From: an uncultured Sphingomonas sp.
GTDB lineage: Bacteria > Pseudomonadota > Alphaproteobacteria > Sphingomonadales > Sphingomonadaceae
Length of the DNA: 8,661 bases
Assembly (NCBI GenBank): GCA_902806295.1
Contig: CADCWB010000144.1
Location: forward strand, 1 to 8,661
Direction of reading: 5' to 3'
Shown: piece by piece, positions 5,718-8,661 of the stretch
How the letters are laid out: each line of letters begins with the position of its first letter
How positions within the stretch are numbered: position 1 is the stretch's first letter
Notes under the pieces: generated by a model
Seen by the model: the letters and a program-made list of their open reading frames with translations, nothing else
What the model was told of the DNA's origin: nothing
Database searches by the model: none
Position numbers and translations under genes: made by a program

Positions 5718-6961
5718 GCACGGATGGCCGTGTTCACCAGCTCCAGCGCAACCGCCCGCTGCTCGCCAGTGGCGAGGTCCTTGACCTGAGCGACTCCGGC
5801 TTCGAGCTCAGCGTCCCCGAGAATCACCGCATGGCCGGCGCCGCTGGCCGCAGCCCGCTGCATCCGCTTCTTCATGTTGCCGCGGTAGGCCATATCGGCG
5901 GCGATGCCGTCCCGGCGAAGCTCGGCCAGGAGCTTGGTGGCAGCCTTCTCAGCCGCTTCACCCAGGGGAACCAGCACCGCTTCCGGTTGCTCGGGCGGCG
6001 GGGCGTCGATCATCATTGCGAGTCGCTCGATCCCAGCCGCCCAGCCGATCGCCGGCGTATGCGGCCCGCCGAGCGCCTCGATCAGGCCGTCATAGCGCCC
6101 GCCCGCCACGACGGTGCCCTGGGCACCCAGCGTGTCGGTCATGAACTCGAACGCCGTGTGCCGGTAATAGTCGAGCCCGCGCACCAGACGCGGCGCCCGC
6201 TCCCAGCGCACCCCTGCCGCATCCAGCCCGGCCGTCACCGCCGCGAAGAAGTCGGCGGCTTCGCTCGTCAGGAAGTCGTCGATCACCGGCGCGCTGTCGA
6301 CGATCGGCCAATCGCCGTGCGCCTTGCTGTCCAGGATCCGCACCGGATTGCGCTCCAGCCGATCGCGGCTGTCCGGGCTGAGATCCGCAGCTCGCGCGTT
6401 GAAGTGCTCGTACAACGCATCGCGCCACGCCTGCCGCGTCGCGGGATCACCCAAGGTGTTGAGCTTCAGCACCACGGTCTTACCCAGGCCCAGCTCCCTC
6501 AGCAGCTGATCGGCGAACAGCAGCACTTCGACATCCGCCTGCGGCTCGCCCGCACCGATGATCTCGGCATCGAGCTGGTGGAATTGACGGAAGCGACCCT
6601 TCTGCGGGCGCTCATAGCGGAACGCGGCGCCATGCGTTGCGACCTTCAGCGGTGCATATTGCTGCCAGCCTTCGGATAGGTAGGCACGGGCGATGCCGGC
6701 GGTGAATTCAGGCCGCAGCGTGACCGAGTCTCCGCCGCGATCCTCAAATGTGTACATCTCATTGGAGACCACGTCGGTAGTTTCGCCAAGCGAGCGCGAA
6801 AAGACGGCGGTCGGCTCGAGCACGGGCACTTCGACCCGCTTAAAACCGAACAGCCGGCGCACCCGATCGAATGCCGCCACCACCGCGTGAAAGCGGTCGG
6901 CCTCTTCGCCAAGCATGCTCTGGGTGCCGCGGACCGGCTGGGGAGTCTGGATTTGCGCCAT
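5714..6961 (-). CDS. hisS: Histidyl-tRNA synthetase
   Basis: Class II aminoacyl-tRNA synthetase that charges tRNA-His with histidine in the cytoplasm, 415 residues. Conserved parts in order: the N-terminal PVRGTQ (9-14); the motif 1 region (about 40-55); TLRPEFTAG (81-89); the motif 2 loop FRYERPQKGRFRQFHQ (114-129); the HisA segment LVRGLDYY (259-266) with the catalytic-type Arg261; GGRYDGL (287-293); motif 3 AIGWAAGIERL (304-314); and a C-terminal anticodon-binding domain from about 326. The motif 2 loop is the canonical bacterial form. The start is the ATG at 6961: an in-frame stop lies at 7001-7003 and no other start codon occurs between. The upstream bases contain no recognisable Shine-Dalgarno, so translation may be weakly primed or leaderless. 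It is the first gene of the hisS-prfA-prmC block and diverges from the M61 peptidase gene. Confidence 0.97.
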   Translation of the reverse strand: MAQIQTPQPVRGTQSMLGEEADRFHAVVAAFDRVRRLFGFKRVEVPVLEPTAVFSRSLGETTDVVSNEMYTFEDRGGDSVTLRPEFTAGIARAYLSEGWQQYAPLKVATHGAAFRYERPQKGRFRQFHQLDAEIIGAGEPQADVEVLLFADQLLRELGLGKTVVLKLNTLGDPATRQAWRDALYEHFNARAADLSPDSRDRLERNPVRILDSKAHGDWPIVDSAPVIDDFLTSEAADFFAAVTAGLDAAGVRWERAPRLVRGLDYYRHTAFEFMTDTLGAQGTVVAGGRYDGLIEALGGPHTPAIGWAAGIERLAMMIDAPPPEQPEAVLVPLGEAAEKAATKLLAELRRDGIAADMAYRGNMKKRMQRAAASGAGHAVILGDAELEAGVAQVKDLATGEQRAVALELVNTAIRA

Positions 6962-7014
6962 ATTGTTGGGTGCGCCACTAGCGGCTGCACGGGAGCATGG
7001 CTAGGCACACACCC
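6962..7014. promoter_or_regulatory. Short divergent region between hisS and the M61 peptidase gene
   Basis: Only 53 bases separate the two divergent start codons, so the promoters must lie within it, overlap each other or extend into the opposite gene. I could not assign a convincing -35/-10 pair in either direction. On the plus side TAGG (7002-7005) sits 9 bases before the chosen peptidase start. On the minus side no ribosome binding site is seen for hisS. Confidence 0.4.
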
Positions 7015-8661
7015 ATGCGCTCCCGACTCCTCCTTGCGGTCCTGCTGGCCGCCACCGCCGCCTTCCCCGCCACCGCCCAGAACAGTGCGCCGCAGCCGCT
7101 GCCGGTCGTCAGTACCATCCCGGCCGCTCGCGACGTGGACTATCCGGGCACCATGCGGTTGGAGGTCGACGTGACCGACCTGGCGCAGGGCATCTGGCAG
7201 GTCCGTCAGACCATCCCGGTGGCGCGGCCGGGGCGCATGACCCTGCTTTTCCCGCAATGGCTGCCCGGCAACCATGCGCCGCGCGGCGAGATCGACAAGC
7301 TGGCGGGGCTGACCTTCCGCGCCGGTGGGCAGTTGATTCCCTGGACCCGCGATCCGGTTGATGTGTTCGCCTTCCACCTCGACCTGCCGAACGGGGCCAC
7401 CGAGGTTGAGGCGCGGTTCCAGTTCCTGACTCCTACTGCTTCCGACCAAGGCCGGGTGCTGGTCACGCGCGAGATGCTGAACCTGCAGTTCGAAGACGTT
7501 TCGCTCTACCCCGCCGGCTATTTCACCCGCCGCATTCCGGTGAGCGCCACGGTGACTTATCCGGCGGGCTGGCGCTCAGCGACTGCGCTTAGGCCAAGTG
7601 CGACCAACGCCAATCGGGTGACCTACGGCACGGTCAGCTATGAGACGCTGCAGGACTCGCCCGTATTCGCCGGCAAATATTTCCGGGCGGACAACCTTGG
7701 CTCTGGCGTCACGCTCAACACGGTTGCCGACCATCCGCGCGAGCTCGCCGTGCCTGCGGACGTCCTCCAGAAGCATCGCAATCTCGTAACCCAAAGCCTG
7801 CGGCTGTTCGGGGCGCGGCACTTCGATCATTACGACTTCCTCCATGCTGTTACGGAGCGGCTCGGCGGCATTGGCCTCGAGCACCACCGCAGCAGCGAGA
7901 ACCAGAACGATCCAGGCTATTTCATCGACTGGCAGGGCAGCCTGCCCGACCACAACCTGCTGCCGCACGAATTCGTGCATAGCTGGAACGGCAAGTTCCG
8001 CCGCGGGGCGGACCTGTTCACCCCCGACTACCGCACGCCCATGCGCAACAGCCTGCTGTGGGTCTATGAAGGGCAGACCCAGTTCTGGGGTTATGTACTC
8101 GAAGCCCGGTCCGGCCTGTCGACCAAGAGCCAAGTGCTCGACAAGCTGGCGGTCATCGCAGCCACCCTCGATGCCCGGGAGGGACGCACCTGGCGCCCGC
8201 TGGTGGATACCACCAACGACCCGATCATCTCCGCGCGTCGCCCTAAAGGCTGGACCAGTTGGCAGCGCAGCGAAGATTATTACAACGAAGGCCTGCTGAT
8301 CTGGACGGAAACGGACGCCATCATTCGCCAGGGCACGGGCAACCGCCGCGGCATGGACGATTTCGCCAAAGCCTTTTTCGGCATCCGCAACGGCGATTGG
8401 GGCGTGGTCCCGTACACCTTCGACGATGTGGTGCGAACGCTGAACGGCGTCCATGCGTACGACTGGCGCAGCTTCCTCGACCAGCGGGTCAACCGGACGA
8501 CGGAGCGCGCGCCGCTCGCCGGCTTCACCCGCTCCGGCTACCGCCTCGACTTCGGGGAAGAGCCGACCCCCGGTCAGGCCGCTTCGCTGAAGTCGTCGAA
8601 CTCCAACGACCTGAGCTTCTCCCTCGGCCTGACCATCGACAAGGACGCCAAGATCACCTCC
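7015..8661 (+). CDS. M61-family metallopeptidase, glycyl-aminopeptidase type (3' end outside window)
   Basis: An exported zinc peptidase of family M61, whose type member is the glycyl aminopeptidase of Sphingomonas capsulata. The first 549 residues are visible. Residues 1-21 form a signal peptide (basic start, Leu/Ala core, ATA site), so the enzyme should act in the periplasm or outside. The N-terminal beta-rich domain (about 40-200) carries LLFPQWLPGNHAPRGEI and the LYPAGYF segment. The active site HEFVHSWNGK begins at 318: His318 and His322 should bind zinc with Glu319 as the catalytic base, and Glu352 in LLWVYEGQTQFWGY fits the third ligand. NEGLLIWTETDAIIR further on is the conserved helix after the active site. 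The visible end reads like the start of the C-terminal PDZ domain usual in the family. An in-frame ATG at 6997 would add six residues, but its only purine-rich site is one base away, so 7015 is preferred. Substrate preference cannot be read from the sequence. Confidence 0.9.
   Translation, partial: MRSRLLLAVLLAATAAFPATAQNSAPQPLPVVSTIPAARDVDYPGTMRLEVDVTDLAQGIWQVRQTIPVARPGRMTLLFPQWLPGNHAPRGEIDKLAGLTFRAGGQLIPWTRDPVDVFAFHLDLPNGATEVEARFQFLTPTASDQGRVLVTREMLNLQFEDVSLYPAGYFTRRIPVSATVTYPAGWRSATALRPSATNANRVTYGTVSYETLQDSPVFAGKYFRADNLGSGVTLNTVADHPRELAVPADVLQKHRNLVTQSLRLFGARHFDHYDFLHAVTERLGGIGLEHHRSSENQNDPGYFIDWQGSLPDHNLLPHEFVHSWNGKFRRGADLFTPDYRTPMRNSLLWVYEGQTQFWGYVLEARSGLSTKSQVLDKLAVIAATLDAREGRTWRPLVDTTNDPIISARRPKGWTSWQRSEDYYNEGLLIWTETDAIIRQGTGNRRGMDDFAKAFFGIRNGDWGVVPYTFDDVVRTLNGVHAYDWRSFLDQRVNRTTERAPLAGFTRSGYRLDFGEEPTPGQAASLKSSNSNDLSFSLGLTIDKDAKITS

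Noticed and set aside
6997..6999. Upstream ATG as the start of the M61 peptidase.
   Set aside because: Its only purine-rich site is one base away, and it would put extra residues before a normal signal peptide.
7576..8454. Minus-strand open frame of 292 codons opposite the M61 peptidase.
   Set aside because: The plus frame carries the full zinc-site motif and signal peptide; the antisense translation has no recognisable domain.

Overview
The window looks like a chromosomal segment of an alphaproteobacterium, most likely a sphingomonad. The DNA is GC-rich with short intergenic gaps. It carries a DUF4167 gene, a family typical of alphaproteobacteria, next to prfA-prmC, and an M61 glycyl-aminopeptidase-type gene, a family whose type enzyme comes from Sphingomonas. 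The assignment rests on gene content and protein motifs only; no search was run.

Layout: six genes lie on the minus strand and one on the plus strand. Read in the minus direction from about 6960 down, hisS (histidyl-tRNA synthetase), prfA (release factor 1) and prmC (release-factor glutamine methyltransferase) form a tightly packed block joined by 4-base stop/start overlaps. After a 256-base gap comes a DUF4167 gene for a highly charged, probably disordered protein, followed by a strong hairpin terminator. A second minus-strand unit then starts: pstS (periplasmic phosphate-binding protein) and, 85 bases later, an OprO/OprP-type phosphate-selective porin that runs off the left edge. On the plus strand, diverging from hisS across only 53 bases, an M61-family metallopeptidase with a signal peptide runs off the right edge.

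How the genes work together: hisS, prfA and prmC are translation housekeeping genes, and PrmC methylates the GGQ glutamine of the release factor encoded just upstream. The pstS-porin pair looks like a phosphate-uptake unit: the porin would admit phosphate through the outer membrane and PstS would bind it in the periplasm. No inner-membrane transporter genes (pstC, pstA, pstB) are in view. The DNA in front of pstS holds three 11-bp-spaced GTCAC-like repeats that may be a degenerate PhoB site, and a hairpin next to the ribosome binding site.

Most of the window is ordinary conserved chromosome. I found no mobile element, CRISPR array, RNA gene or defence system. The points most worth a second look are the regulatory DNA around pstS and the porin, and the mixed-charge tail of the DUF4167 protein.
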